Source of the DNA: Lentinus brumalis | Lineage: Eukaryota; Basidiomycota; Agaricomycetes; Polyporales; Polyporaceae | Assembly: GCA_001792895.1 (NCBI GenBank) | Contig: MARA01000006.1 | Span: forward strand, 1,116,001 to 1,180,000 | Reading direction: 5' to 3' | Length of the DNA: 64,000 bases | Shown: piece by piece, positions 23,166 to 34,130 of the stretch | How positions within the stretch are numbered: the first letter of the stretch is position 1 | How the letters are laid out: each line of letters opens with the position of its first letter | Made by a program: the position numbers and the translations under genes | Notes under the pieces: model-generated | What the model saw: the letters and a program-made list of their open reading frames with translations, nothing else | Told to the model about the DNA's origin: nothing | The model's database searches: none

Positions 23166-24533
23166 ATGGCCCTTTCTCTCAGCCCAATAACCGCTCATCC
23201 GTGCAATGAACATCCTCTTCACTGGACGAACACTCCGGGCGGTCTGAAGAGGGCGGAATACTTCTGGAGAGAGCACCAGAAGTATCTCGCGGACTGTGGG
23301 TACATGCTGCGACCACGCTACAGCGAAAACTGGGAACCCTCTTGGCTCGGCAAGAAGACGGATCCGTGGCAATGCGAGGATGGTAAATCCACGTTTGTAG
23401 GCGTGGTCTGCTCCTCTCTGCGAGTCTTTCCCGTCGCTTACTCGCATATCTTGCAGCGAACGACTACCATGGACGCCATCCGTGTTGCCGACGGTCGAAT
23501 TGTCTCCCTGAAGCAAGTCAAGAAGTCCAATAACCCGACCGAACAGGACATCATCCGTTTCTTCTCGGAAGAGCCGCTCGCGTCCGACCCGCACAACCAC
23601 TCCGTCCCATTGTACGAAGTACTCCAGTCCCCGATTGACGCGGACGTCATCTTTCTAGTGATGCCGTACCTCATGCGCATCTATACGGTCAAGTTCACAA
23701 CAGTAGGCGAAGTTCTGGAATGCCTGCGCCAACTTTTCCAGGTAGGTCATCGTGCTCATCTGGGTTGTGCCGCATCGTGAGTTTATGCATCACAGGGATT
23801 GCAATTCATTCACAGTAATCTGGTTGGACATTGGTCAGAGACTCCAAGTATCGCCGTTGCTCGCTCGCTGACGGCGCGGTATGCAGCGACCTCCAGATCC
23901 TGAACGTCATGATGGACCCCACGCCGCTATTCTCCGATATGCCCCACCCTGCCTATCCCAAGAAGAGCTACGACTTCAAGAAGAAGGTCACAGGGTATAC
24001 CCGCACGGAGCGTCCTACGAAGTACTACATCATTGACTTCGGTCTGTCGCGGAAGTTCTCACCTGGCGACGCGTTCATCGCACCGACTTCCTTCGGAGGT
24101 GACAGAAGCGTGCCAGAGTACAAGGATCCGTCCGGATTATCCAACCCCTTCCCCATAGACGTGTATAGTTTCGGCAACCTGATTCGCGAGGACTTCCTTG
24201 AGGTACGTGGTCGCCCTCGTTGCTCTTAGCTGATTTACTCAGCTCTGTATACAGAAGTCGTCCAGCGTTGATTTCCTGAAGCCTCTTGTCGGCGAGATGA
24301 TGAGAGAGAAGCCGGACGAGCGCATCACCATACATGAGGCCGTCGATCTCTTCAACGGATTGCTGGCGTCGTTGTCTGAGCGGAAACTGCGGTCTCGATA
24401 CGTTTATCGAAAGGAGTTCTTCATCGCGAGGATATACCGGGCCTGCCGGCATGTCGTCCGTACTGCGAAGTACCTCCGCAATGACGTCCCCGCTCTACCC
24501 ACACCTCCACCTCCGCTTCCGCCCAAACCATGA
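23166..24533 (+). CDS. K9: kinase-like protein, subfamily B, divergent member
   Basis: Starts MALSLSPITAHPCNEHPLHW, lacking the DPHKDHP block of its relatives. Then YFWREHQKYLADCGYMLRPR, CEDG; IVSLKQVKK with the lysine; DPHNHSVPLYEV; VMPYLMRI; micro-exon GLQFIHSNLVGH; HCD as CAT TG + C GAC; LNVMMDPTPLF; YYIIDFGLSRKFS; GGDRSVPEY; DVYSFGNLIRED. The helix region reads DERITIHEA instead of ERPTIDEA. It ends PALPTPPPPLPPKP. Codon-split catalytic intron has a GTCAGA donor. No breaks seen. Its GNLIRED resembles subfamilies A and C, so it may be the most basal B member. Confidence 0.78.
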
Positions 24534-25028
24534 CGAGCGATGTCCTCCGAGCTTCGTCGTGTATATAGTATGCTTACCATTCGCGCTATTGTCGTGATTT
24601 GCGTTGACACTCGCGCATCTTGCAGTTGACAGCGGAACTCGTGGATACGAGACAGGGTAATAGGGCCAGATTCCGAGGTATAAGTCAGGCCTCAACTGCA
24701 ATTCTACATCTCCTGGAGGTGGATCATTTCAATTGAGCTAAGTAGAGCGACAACACTGGTGAGCAGGGGTTCGATGCTTTGTCGTATCCTTCGTCCTGGA
24801 ACGCTGGGACAGTGGTGTCGCCCTCCTCTTCCGACACCATGCCGAGTTTCTTGGCGGTCATTCTGTTCAGGCTAGGAGTCCCACCGGAGGAGATGGTTTG
24901 GGCGGAGATGGAAGGATAGAGAGATTGGAGGCCGCGACTCCATGAGTAGGCGGGTTTCCACTACGCCAACGCGCACGCAGCACGGTCACAGAAGGACTCG
25001 GAGTGCGCGCGCCGAGCTCTTGCGCCCT
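24534..25028. other. Intergenic stretch between K9 and K10
   Basis: No gene supported; short frames on both strands disagree with any family seen here. Confidence 0.4.
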
Positions 25029-25060
25029 TTCACACGCGCGCCCACAAACCAGATCGGGAG
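25029..25060 (+). promoter_or_regulatory. Subfamily-B upstream element of K10
   Basis: TTCACACGCGCGCCCACAAA followed by CC-A-GATCGGGAG; 161 bp before the K10 start. Confidence 0.5.
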
Positions 25061-25189
25061 AGTGACGATCATGCAAGTTGATCAAACAAACCCCGGCCTC
25101 ATGCAGCGACGACGCGGACGGGCAGTTGTCCCGCCGTCCGCCTTTCCTAGCTTCTACCTCGATTGTCCTGGTCTCTATCTCTGCCCGCC

Positions 25190-26558
25190 ATGGAACGACC
25201 GCCGCGGAAAGAAGACCCACATAAGGACCACCCTCTTTATTGGAAGAATATCAAAGGCGGTCTGTTCGAGGACGAGTTCTTCTGGAGAGAACACCAGCGA
25301 TGGCTAGCAGATACCGGATACATGCTACGACCACGCTACCGAGAAGACTGGCAGCCGTCGTGGCTGGGTTCGAAGAAGATCTATTTCCAATGTGAGGACG
25401 GGGTGATCATGACTGTGAGATCTGCTCCGTGCAGTGCTACTGAGACATGCTCACCAGCTCGGGCATGTAGGGCGGGTCCATTATGGATGCAACTCGCACA
25501 TCTGACAGCCGCATCGTAACCATCAAGAAGGTGGAAAAGTGCTACACGCCCTGGGAAGAAGACACCGTCCGCCGCTTCTCTAAGGAGCCACTGGCATCTG
25601 ACCCTCATAACTATGTTGTCCCGCTGTACAACGCTCTGCAGTCGCCGCTCGATGACAACATTACATTCCTAGTTATGCCATACCTCACACGCATTCACGA
25701 ATACAAGTACGCTACGGTTGGGGAGGCCGTAGAATGTTTTCGGCAGCTGTTCGAGGTAAGCTGAACGTCCCTTCTCCCGAGCGCATCTGCATGATCACGC
25801 CTGCAACTCCATAGGGTCTCCACTTCATTCATCACAATCTTGTTGCACACTGGTGAGTCACACAGCTCCCCTTCTCGACTCCTGCTTATCGTGTTCACAC
25901 GGCATCTGCAGCGACATCCAGTTGGTGAACATCCTTATGGATCCTACACCGCTGCTCTCGGAGACCCCACATCCTGCAGAACCGGAGAGAAGCTACGACT
26001 TTAAGCGTAAAGTCAAACAGCGCACTCGTACCGAGTACCCCACCCGATACTACATCATTGACTTCGGCCTCTCGCGCACGCTCTCCCCTGGGGACGAGCT
26101 AGTTGCACCGGTATCGTACGGAGGTGACAAATCTGTCCCCGAGTACAAGGACCCTTCGCGTAGCGTGTTCCAACCCATTTGCGATCGACGTCTACTGCCT
26201 CGGAAACCTGGTTCGAGAGTGGTTCGTCGATGTACGTCTGCAGTGCTCGAGTCGTCCCCGCTCACATACTGATCGGTCGTTCCAGAAGAGCCGCAGTCTT
26301 GACTTCATGAGACCTCTTGTCGAAGCGATGACGCGCACAGTACCGGAGGATCGACCGACCATAGATGAGGCGTTCAAGAGTTTCGAGGAGTTGCGTTCGT
26401 CACTCTCAGAACGGACGCTGCGGTCGCGATTCGTGTACCGCAACGAATTCTTCGTCGCGAGGATCTACCGGGCCTGTCGTCATGTCGTTCGCAAGGCTAG
26501 GTGGGTTCGGAGTGGGCTACCTGCTCTGCCTACTCCTCCTCTACCTCCGCGCACATGA
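25190..26558 (+). pseudogene. K10: kinase-like gene, subfamily B, with one-base frameshift
   Basis: Starts MERPPRKEDPHKDHPLYWKN. Intact through the N-lobe (RIVTIKKVEK, DPHNYVVPLYNA), micro-exon GLHFIHHNLVAH, HCD (TG + C), VNILMDPTPLL, YYIIDFGLSRTLS and GGDKSVPEY. At about 26167-26169 a run reads GTGTTCC where relatives have the equivalent of GTGTCC or GTGTCT. The extra T moves the frame so that NPFAIDVYCLGN lies in the next frame. As written, the protein would lose helix F and everything after it. Downstream sequence (DRPTIDEA, ALPTPPLPP end) is otherwise well preserved, so this is a very recent break or a base-calling error. Confidence 0.7.
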
Positions 26559-27260
26559 CACGAAGAGATACATACGATGTACTAGTACACCGTGACCCAC
26601 CGACCCGCTCCGCGCTCTCATTCCCCGCATCTTGTTTGTCGTACCTCGTACCCCGTTGCTGTTGCTTTTGTTCTTATCGTGACGAATGTAATCCCAGATA
26701 CCCGCCTTCCCATCGAATACCCCAGCACGACACCCACTGAAAGGCAGGCGATGCACAGTCTGCACTCGTTGCTATCCCGGAACTGGCACCCATTGTTGAG
26801 CGGGCTTGTCTTTCGACACGGTGTGAGTGCGCTCATACCTTCTGAATCATAAAAGTAAAACCAAAGTTAGGATACTTACTGAACAAACCCAACGATAGTA
26901 AGTATGACACACGGTACTCGCTTAATCACCGACTGTACCACCCTTACGAGCGTCCGTGAGAGCCCGTGTTATAACCAGTCCGGAGACACCGGACTTCGTA
27001 TCGCCGAGGAACAAACGCGCACTTCAGTCGAAGTCGATGGTACTTATTTTACGTTGTACGTGGTTCTCGTCATCAGGACTGCACCGACTGACTTGCTCAA
27101 TGCATCGCATGATCTAATGCGGCCCCAACAAGAATTTCATGGCCTGAAGCCTGAATGTCTGAAATGTCTTCGCAATCGAGGGACAATGAGGTCAAAATAT
27201 AATGACAGTGCAGGAAAATGGAACACATTGATTACGACGTAGGGCTCCCTGCAGAGCAAG
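26559..27260. repeat. 3' flank of K10 with a copy of the dispersed repeat
   Basis: 26750-26960 resembles 21830-22000 (GTGAGTGCGCTCATACCTTC, shared with one change, then CTCGCTTAACCAC-like). No gene is supported. Confidence 0.4.
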
Positions 27261-28566
27261 CTAATCACGAACTCGAGCGACATCTTCCCGACGCCGGCGA
27301 AGCATCTCCTGTATCTCCAGCTTCTCGTCCTCATCAAACATATAGATAGTCTCACGGTCCCCACCATATGTCGCCTCGAGGCTCGCGAGCGACACACGGT
27401 CGTCGTCCGCGGCGTGGTCAGGCGGGTAACTCCAGTACACCTCGAAGAACTCCAGTTCGTACCCTTGATTGTACCGGCCGACGACAATCTCCGATGCTCG
27501 ACTCGGATCGTCTGTAGCGTACAAGGAAGCAGTTAATTCCACACTGATGACGGTACATGCGACTGAAAGCTTACTACTACAGGGGATCAGTCTTGCGCAG
27601 CCGAATACTAGGAGCGGACTAGTCAGTACATGCACAACTAGCGATACGAGAACGATGCGATGATACCCACAGACGATATATCCGGATACAGGCGCATCGA
27701 TTAGTTGCTCTTGTAGATTGATGGTAACAGGGACATCGGCGACTTGCAACCGCGAACCTTTGGTCAGCAAGACCAACGTCTCATGCTTTGCAGAGGACTC
27801 ACCTCCGAAATGCAGAGTGATACGCGCGCTGGTCCCAGTAAGGACAGCGACATTGTCGAAGTATGTTGTGAGGGTATCATCGATGGTCATATTAGTAGAG
27901 TTGTACGCTGTCACAGGCGTCAGCACGCCGCAAACTTGAGCCTGAACTTTGAAGACATTCGTCGCACTTACAAGGGGATTCATCGACGTCCAGTAGCTCA
28001 GCACCATGCGGTCCGTCCCCTGCTGGGGTTTGCGGCTCCGGTTGGGGATCTGGATCGTCGGCGTTATTCTGGCCCGCAGATGCAAGCGCTTCCTCGTAGA
28101 CTGCCCGAGCGGAGGCGACCTGTGCATTGCGTTCAGCAACTGATAATCGAAATCCCTCAGCACGCGTGAATTTGGACTCACCCGGGCCTCGAACAAACAT
28201 TCGTCAGTGGCACTGTGATACTCGCGCGCACGGATGATGAGCTTAATCGGCTGTCTGAAGACGTCTTTCCACTTTGTGCCAGGGATTGCAAGTTTTGCCC
28301 TGCGGGCTCTAGCGTACAGCAAATCAGCTAAGTAACCATCGAAGAGGGGGGGGGAGAGATATTGCTCACTCTTTTCGCAACTTGATGATCTTCTGCCAGT
28401 CCTCTGGCGTGATGATCGAGCCGTTCTCTTTCAGGATAGCGGCCACCTTGAGCTCCTTCTTCACTGCCCTACGTACCATGACGGAAGGGGAGAGTTGCGA
28501 GCCTACAAAGACGAGAACTGTGACTAGGGCGTTGGTGCTAGCCATTGCGGACTTGGGATCAACCAT
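27261..28566 (-). CDS. Hypothetical protein, unrecognised
   Basis: Starts MVDPKSAMASTNALVTVLVF. My model joins about five exons: 28566 to about 28369 (ends KLRKE), a second from about 28308 (ARRAKLAIPGTKWKDVF... to LFEAR near 28186), an Ala/Glu-rich exon (SVAERNAQVASARAVYEEAL, acidic, about 28160-27985), then TIDDTLTTYFDNVAVLTGTS with a beta-rich look, and a last exon GRYNQGYELEFFEVYWSY ending RREDVARVRD. Phases fit at the later junctions; the junction near 28190 is not resolved. One hydrophobic stretch near the N-terminus might be a membrane segment. No family recognised. It is the only non-kinase gene inside the subfamily-B block. Confidence 0.5.
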
Positions 28567-28960
28567 GGTTGCAAGGGTGGGCGAGGCGAGCGGGGTGCTA
28601 GACAAACAGATGGGATGTGGTGAGTGGTGACTTTGGTGCAAAGTGCGCGACAATATATACCTTTCGCAGTTCACTTGAGGCCGCTCACGAAGCTCTGCGT
28701 TGGCGCGGGCGAGCGCAGACTGCGACAGGGTGACTGAGTCAGCGGCAGCTCGGGAACCGACTCAGCTGGGAACTCGGGTGCTGGTCTGATTGAAAACAAA
28801 ACCAGACCCTAGCAACGGGTTGTTCATGTTGCACAAACAAAAAGTGAGAATTCAGAAGCACTAGGAGCGGTTGTCGGTTGTATCGTATGGAGGCACAGTG
28901 CATTGTGGCACTTCAGCGCTAGAGGCTAGCTTGGAGAGCGCTCCGCGCCTATCTGAGTGG
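28567..28960. other. Intergenic stretch between the hypothetical gene and K11
   Basis: Divergent promoter region of the minus-strand hypothetical gene and K11; nothing further seen before the element at 28961. Confidence 0.4.
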
Positions 28961-28990
28961 TTCACACGCGCGCCCACAAACTCGATCGGG
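28961..28990 (+). promoter_or_regulatory. Subfamily-B upstream element of K11
   Basis: TTCACACGCGCGCCCACAAA followed by C-T-CGATCGGGA; 142 bp before the K11 start. Confidence 0.5.
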
Positions 28991-29102
28991 ACGCCGATGA
29001 CCACAACCTTGTCCTTGTCCTCATGCAGCGTCTCCCTTCTCGCCCGTCTCCCGTCGCCCGTCTCACTTGTCCTCCTCATACCCCTGCTCGCTCACGCCTC
29101 TC

Positions 29103-30501
29103 ATGACTTCCGCTATGGACGTACCAGGTCTTCACGAGACTGAGAAAGACGACCCGCACAAGGACCATCCTCTCTACTGGACGAACACCGAAGGCGGCCT
29201 GGTAGAAGAAGAGTTCTTCTGGAGGGAGCATCAGCAATGGCTTGCAGACCATGGGTACATGCTGCGCCCACGCTATTGCCAAGACTGGCAGCCATCGTGG
29301 CTGAAGTCGAACAAGCTGTACTTCCAGTGCGAAGATGGGAAACTCCCAATCGTAAGCTGTACTTACTTGGTACGGTGTCACATAACCGCTACTCACCGCC
29401 CACTCGCTGCAGCGTCCGAACATTATGGCTGCTACGCGAATCTCTGACGGTCGGATCGTCACTATCAAGCAGGTCGAGAAGTCTCACACTCCCTGGGAAG
29501 AGGGTGTCATACGCTTCCTCTCTAGTGATCCCCTCGCGTCCGACCCTCACAACCATTCCATCCCTCTCTACGACGTTCTCCAGTCACCTCTAGACAACAC
29601 GATAACTTTTCTGGTGATGCCGTATCTTATACGTATCCACAAACACAAGTACGCTACCGTTGGAGAGGCCCTCGAGTGCTTCCGTCAACTGTTCGAGGTA
29701 AGCCACCCGATGCCGCTTCGTTCCGCCGTTGTCTTCATCATGACTGTCCCTCTGCAGGGCCTGCAGTTTATGCACCATAACCTTGTCGCCCACTGGTAAG
29801 AGAGATCACTTTGCGTCTGCTATCGCTCATGACATTCCTACAGCGACATCAACCTGGTGAACGTCTTGATGGACCCCATCCCATTACTTTCAGAGCCCCC
29901 TCATCCTAACTTCCCGAAGCGAAGCTTCGACTTCAAACGCAAGGTTAAGGAGCACACCCGTACCGAACGTCCAACCAGGTACTACATCATCGACTTTGGT
30001 CTCTCGCGCAAGTTCTCCCCGGGACAGGAATTGATTGCGCCAGTTTCGTATGGAGGTGACAAGTCCGTCCCTGAGTACAGGGACGCCTCGCGCCGAGTGT
30101 CTAATCCGTTCGCGATCGACATATACTGCCTCGGCAGCATGATCCAAGAGTGGTTCGTGGATGTGCGTGTTCGCCTTTCGATTCTGAATTATCGGGGCTG
30201 CTGACGTCTATCGCAGAAGAGCCGCAGCCTAGATTTCCTGAAACCTCTCCTCGAAGAGATGAGGCGGAAGGTTCCTGAGGAACGGCCGACGATAGACGAG
30301 GCGTTCAAACACTTCGAAGAGCTGCGTCTATCTCTCTCCGAGTGGACGCTGCGGTCACGATATGTCTACAGAAACGAGTTCTTCCCCGGAAGGATGTACC
30401 GGGCTTGCCGCCATGTTGTTCGTACGGTGAAGTACATCCGGCGGGGACTCCCCGCCTTGCCTACACCTACTGCTGTCCCTCAACACTCCCTTCCATCGTG
30501 A
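29103..30501 (+). CDS. K11: kinase-like protein, subfamily B
   Basis: Starts MTSAMDVPGLHETEKDDPHK; a second in-frame Met follows at residue 5. Motifs: FFWREHQQWLADHGYMLRPR, CEDG; IVTIKQVEK; DPHNHSIPLYDV; VMPYLIRIHKHKY; micro-exon GLQFMHHNLVAH; HCD as CAC TG (29791-29795) + C GAC; VNVLMDPIPLL; YYIIDFGLSRKFS; GGDKSVPEY; DIYCLGSMIQEW; ERPTIDEA; tail GRMYRACRHVVRTVKYI and LPTPTAVPQHSLPS. No breaks seen. The last ~60 nt of its coding sequence and about 0.75 kb of 3' flank are present again, inverted, at 62.7-63.5 kb. Confidence 0.8.
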
Positions 30502-31240
30502 CTCGTAGGGCACTTACACAGCGCGCCATCGCAGCTCCGTCCCGCGTCGTTGACATATCAATCTGTAATTTTGACGTATCAGTCTTCAGGATCTCGTTAT
30601 GCATTGAAAAGGTCCGAGACGACAGTCCGCGTAGCGAAGACGTTGCCATAACTTGCCAACCCCGAAGTGTAGCGTATTGTCTACGGAACGCCGCTCTCGA
30701 TGAGAAGCCTGAGTTCGTGAGTGCGCCCATACCTTCCGAATCAAAGAAGTCACACTAACGACTAGGAACGTTCAAATGCGAAATAAAGAGCACCACTCGA
30801 ACTCGCTTAACCATGGAATGTGCCGCCCTGTGCCGCGTGCGAGCGTCGCTGAGGGCCCGCGAGCAACTGGGCACTGCAACCTGCCCTCGAGTCCGAATGC
30901 TCGGGTTGTCACAAAAGACAATGGACCGCTGCGACAACCGTTACGTCGGGAGCAGTGATCCCCCTGGGCTTCTGTCATAGCTAGACAGCCTCTCGGCGCG
31001 CGTCGTGCGAAGACCGGAGGCGTGCTGGAGACCTCGTGTGCTATGTCGCTTTTTTGTGTCCTTGTAATGAGTATGCGACGAACGGCGGAGATCCTCTCCA
31101 GACACTGCCTAGAGCGTTTTGTGGGTGGCTCGTGAGATGGATCACTTACTGTGCGCCCCGTGCGATAACGGCCAGACTCGGGATCCCGTTTCTTGCACCT
31201 TCTCTCGAGTGCTGGCGGGATCTTGCTTGAAGACAATCAG
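30430..31240 (+). repeat. Segmental repeat, copy 1 (3' end of K11 and flank)
   Basis: Matches 62735-63540 in inverted orientation by eye. It contains the last codons of K11 (PALPTPTAVPQHSLPS) and a flank whose minus strand reads GRTVSDPSHEPPTKRSRQCL. The other copy reads GRTVSDPSHEPPTKRYRQCL on its plus strand. Differences are mostly single bases and small indels. Confidence 0.65.
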
Positions 31241-31917
31241 AAGATCTAAGCGGCGTGCGAGCCCTGGAGTGGCCCTCCGCATGTTGACGACATCCAGATG
31301 GCACTGCAGTTAGGGCCGGTACGAAAGCTGTAAGTGGACTGATTGCCCCCTTTGCGGGCGAAGATTCAGCTTGTAAGCACGAAGGCCTCGACTTTGCGAA
31401 CACTTAGTTACTTACCGCTTAGTCTGAGTGCAGTCCTGGTTACTTACTACTTAGGTAGCAAATGTAGCAAGAACTCGGAGCACGGCCAGGCGGAGGTGAG
31501 TGCAAGCGCCCCGCGTGTCGAATTGGGATCAGATCAGACCGGATCAAACAGACCCCGACTCTCCGAGTCCCGACTCGCCCACACTCCAATCCCCACTCCT
31601 CCTTCGAAGTTCGGACTTCTATCCCTCGAACCTCTACGTCGTCTAGCTTGTTGTTTGCTATCGGTACGACCTATGACTAAAGAACAAGCTTATTCAGTCT
31701 GTTGTTTGCAATGCGTGCTGCGTTGTATCCGTTGTCAGTGCGGAGCTCTAGATCTCCGGCATCGTGAAAGAATACAAAGAAGCTCGAAGCTTCCTAGAGC
31801 TTCCTTCAAATAGAAGGCGCAGTGATCACGGTAAGTATCTCACTCACACCGCGTCTTATCACCACTGTTCCCTGGATTTCCCTCCAATCCCTTCGCCTCT
31901 TCTCCAGTCTCTTCGCT
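31241..31917. other. Intergenic stretch upstream of K12
   Basis: No gene supported. A stretch near 31500-31600 is weakly like the upstream regions of K10/K11 but lacks the full CACACGCGCGCCCAC block. Confidence 0.35.
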
Positions 31918-33288
31918 ATGGGACGACCGCCCCGGAAAGAGGACCCACACAAAGACCATCCGCTCCACTGGACAACTGTTGAAGGCGGCCTTTTCGAGCA
32001 CGAGTTCTTCTGGAGAGATCACGAGCGGTGGCTGGCCGACGCTGGCTACATACTTCGTCCACGCTTCCGAGAAGAATGGCAGCCTTCGTGGTTGAAGTCG
32101 AAGAAGTTATTCTTTCAGTGTGAGGATGGGCAGACGACGGTCGTGAGTTTTGTGCCTTATAGCAAACACGTCCAGCTAAGCTCACCGTCGCGGCAGCGTT
32201 CCTCTATCATGGATGCGATACGCGTATCGGATGGTCGCATAGTCACGATCAAGAAAGTCTACAGACGACTTACCCCGTTCGAGGAGAGCACCATACGCCG
32301 TTTCTCGGGAGAACCCCTTGCCTCTAACCCCCACAACTATCTCGTACCTCTGTACGACACTATACAACCGCCTGATGATGATGGCATTGTATTGCTTGTT
32401 ATGCCACATCTTATCCGAATCCATAAACACAAGTACGCTACTGTCGGAGAGGTCGTAGAGTGCTTTCGACAGGTATTCGAGGTAAGCTGAACGCCGCTTC
32501 GCTCCGCTTCTGTCCTCATGCCGCACAATACTGCACTAGGGTCTGCATTTCATGCACCGTAACCTCGTCGCACACTGGTAAGATACATCACTACTTTTTT
32601 TGCCTCGCTCTAACACTGACACGGCGTTATATAGCGACATCCAGCTGGCGAATATCTTGATGGACCCCGTGCCGCTGCTCTCCGAGATCCCTCTTCCTAA
32701 TCACCCTCAGCGAAGCTATGACTTCAAGCGCAAGATCAAACAGAGTACTCGTACTGAAAGCCCCACCAGATACTACATCATCGACTTCGGCCTTTCGCGC
32801 ACTTTCTCCTCTGGTGAGGAACTTATTGCGCCAGTGTCGTACGGCGGCGACCGGTCCGTTCCCGAGTACAAGGACCCCTCGCGCGTCGAGTCCAACCCGT
32901 TTGCCATCGACGTCTACTGCCTCGGCAACATGATGCGAGAGTGGTTTGTGGATGTGCGTCTTCGCCTCGACTATGTGATTGCGGGCGCGCTGACCATCTA
33001 CTGCAGAACAGCCGCAGCCTAGACTTCCTGAGACCGCTCATTGAGGAGATGACGCGCACGATTCCCGAGGAGCGTCCAACAATTGACGAGGCCTTCAAGC
33101 GCTTTGAAGAGCTGCGTCTGTCCCTTTCCCATTCCACGCTGCGGTCGCGATTTGTCTACCGCAACGAGTTCCTCGTGGGCAAGATGTACCGGGCTTGTCG
33201 ACACGTCATCCGTATCGTCAAGTACATCCATCGTGGTCTCCCCGCGCTGCCCACACCCGCACCTATATCTGCACGGGAATCCCACTGA
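31918..33288 (+). CDS. K12: kinase-like protein, subfamily B
   Basis: Starts MGRPPRKEDPHKDHPLHW. Motifs: FFWRDHERWLADAGYILRPR; SWLKSKK and CEDG; IVTIKKVYR; NPHNYLVPLYDT; micro-exon GLHFMHRNLVAH; HCD as CAC TG + C GAC; ANILMDPVPLL; YYIIDFGLSRTFS; GGDRSVPEY; DVYCLGNMMREW; ERPTIDEA; LPTPAPISARESH end. Predicted intact. Together with K13 it forms the closest B pair (PPDDDG/PPWDDD loop and HRNLVAH shared). The hinge reads LLVMPHLIRI rather than PYL. Confidence 0.8.
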
Positions 33289-34130
33289 CGATACGGAGAG
33301 ATGTATCCGGTATACCCATTCCGACCTACCTGCATAAACGCTGACATGTTTGTCGTACCTCTCTGTTTAAGTCTGTTATCGTTGTTGTCGTGACGAATAT
33401 GATTGCAGATACCCGCGGTGCTATTGCAGGACTCGGGACACAGTTCATGCTGACCCCATGACACGACACGAGGAGACGGGACGTTGCCTCCGTGGAGTCA
33501 ACACGAGAGAATTCGTGAGAACAGTGTGTACCTTGTTGCCATCCTCAAGTGGAGCTCATTGTGTAGCGGGGCGCGGTCGTCGACGCTCTAGTGCGCCCGG
33601 ATCGTCTAAACCAAGGAAGTCCGACTAACCGATAGAAACATCGAAAGCTTTGATGTTCTGCGGCGGGCGTAACCTGGACCTCAAGGCGCACCGTACGGAC
33701 ACTCGGAGCGTGCTGATGACTGCTTACGGGACCCCGTTTATTGTCTGTTATGTCACGCAGGTACGGGACGCCGCCCATGTCTTCGCTGCAGATGATGCCC
33801 ATGGTGCTTTGTGGGCGGCTCGTGGGATGGCCTGAGCTGCGGGCGCGATTGGGCCACGCTGAGGTTCTCCTGGAAGCTGCTGCGCGTTCCGTCATATCAG
33901 GTCAAACGCAGATGTCTGATTGAGCGTTATATGTAATGATCAAGGGTATGCATTCCTACAGGGCCATATCGTTGAAAAGAAGTTGGCGGGTACCAGTGAA
34001 GCGAGAGGTTGTGCCAGATAGCGCAGGTAAGTATATTCGAACTGAAAGCGGGAGCAGGAGAGTCGCGGGGCTGATCGTAAGAAGGACGACCCACGCTATC
34101 ATGAGAAGTATAGAAGGTGGAAGCGAGCAG
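33289..34130. repeat. 3' flank of K12 with dispersed repeat, then flank of K6 remnant
   Basis: 33510-33900 is a copy of the repeat also seen behind K8 and K10 and, inverted, at 62140-62470. Its minus strand reads STMGIICSEDMGGVPYLRD and DNKRGPVSSHQHAPS. The remainder up to 34130 lies in the ancestral frame of the K6 tail (see K6). Confidence 0.45.
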
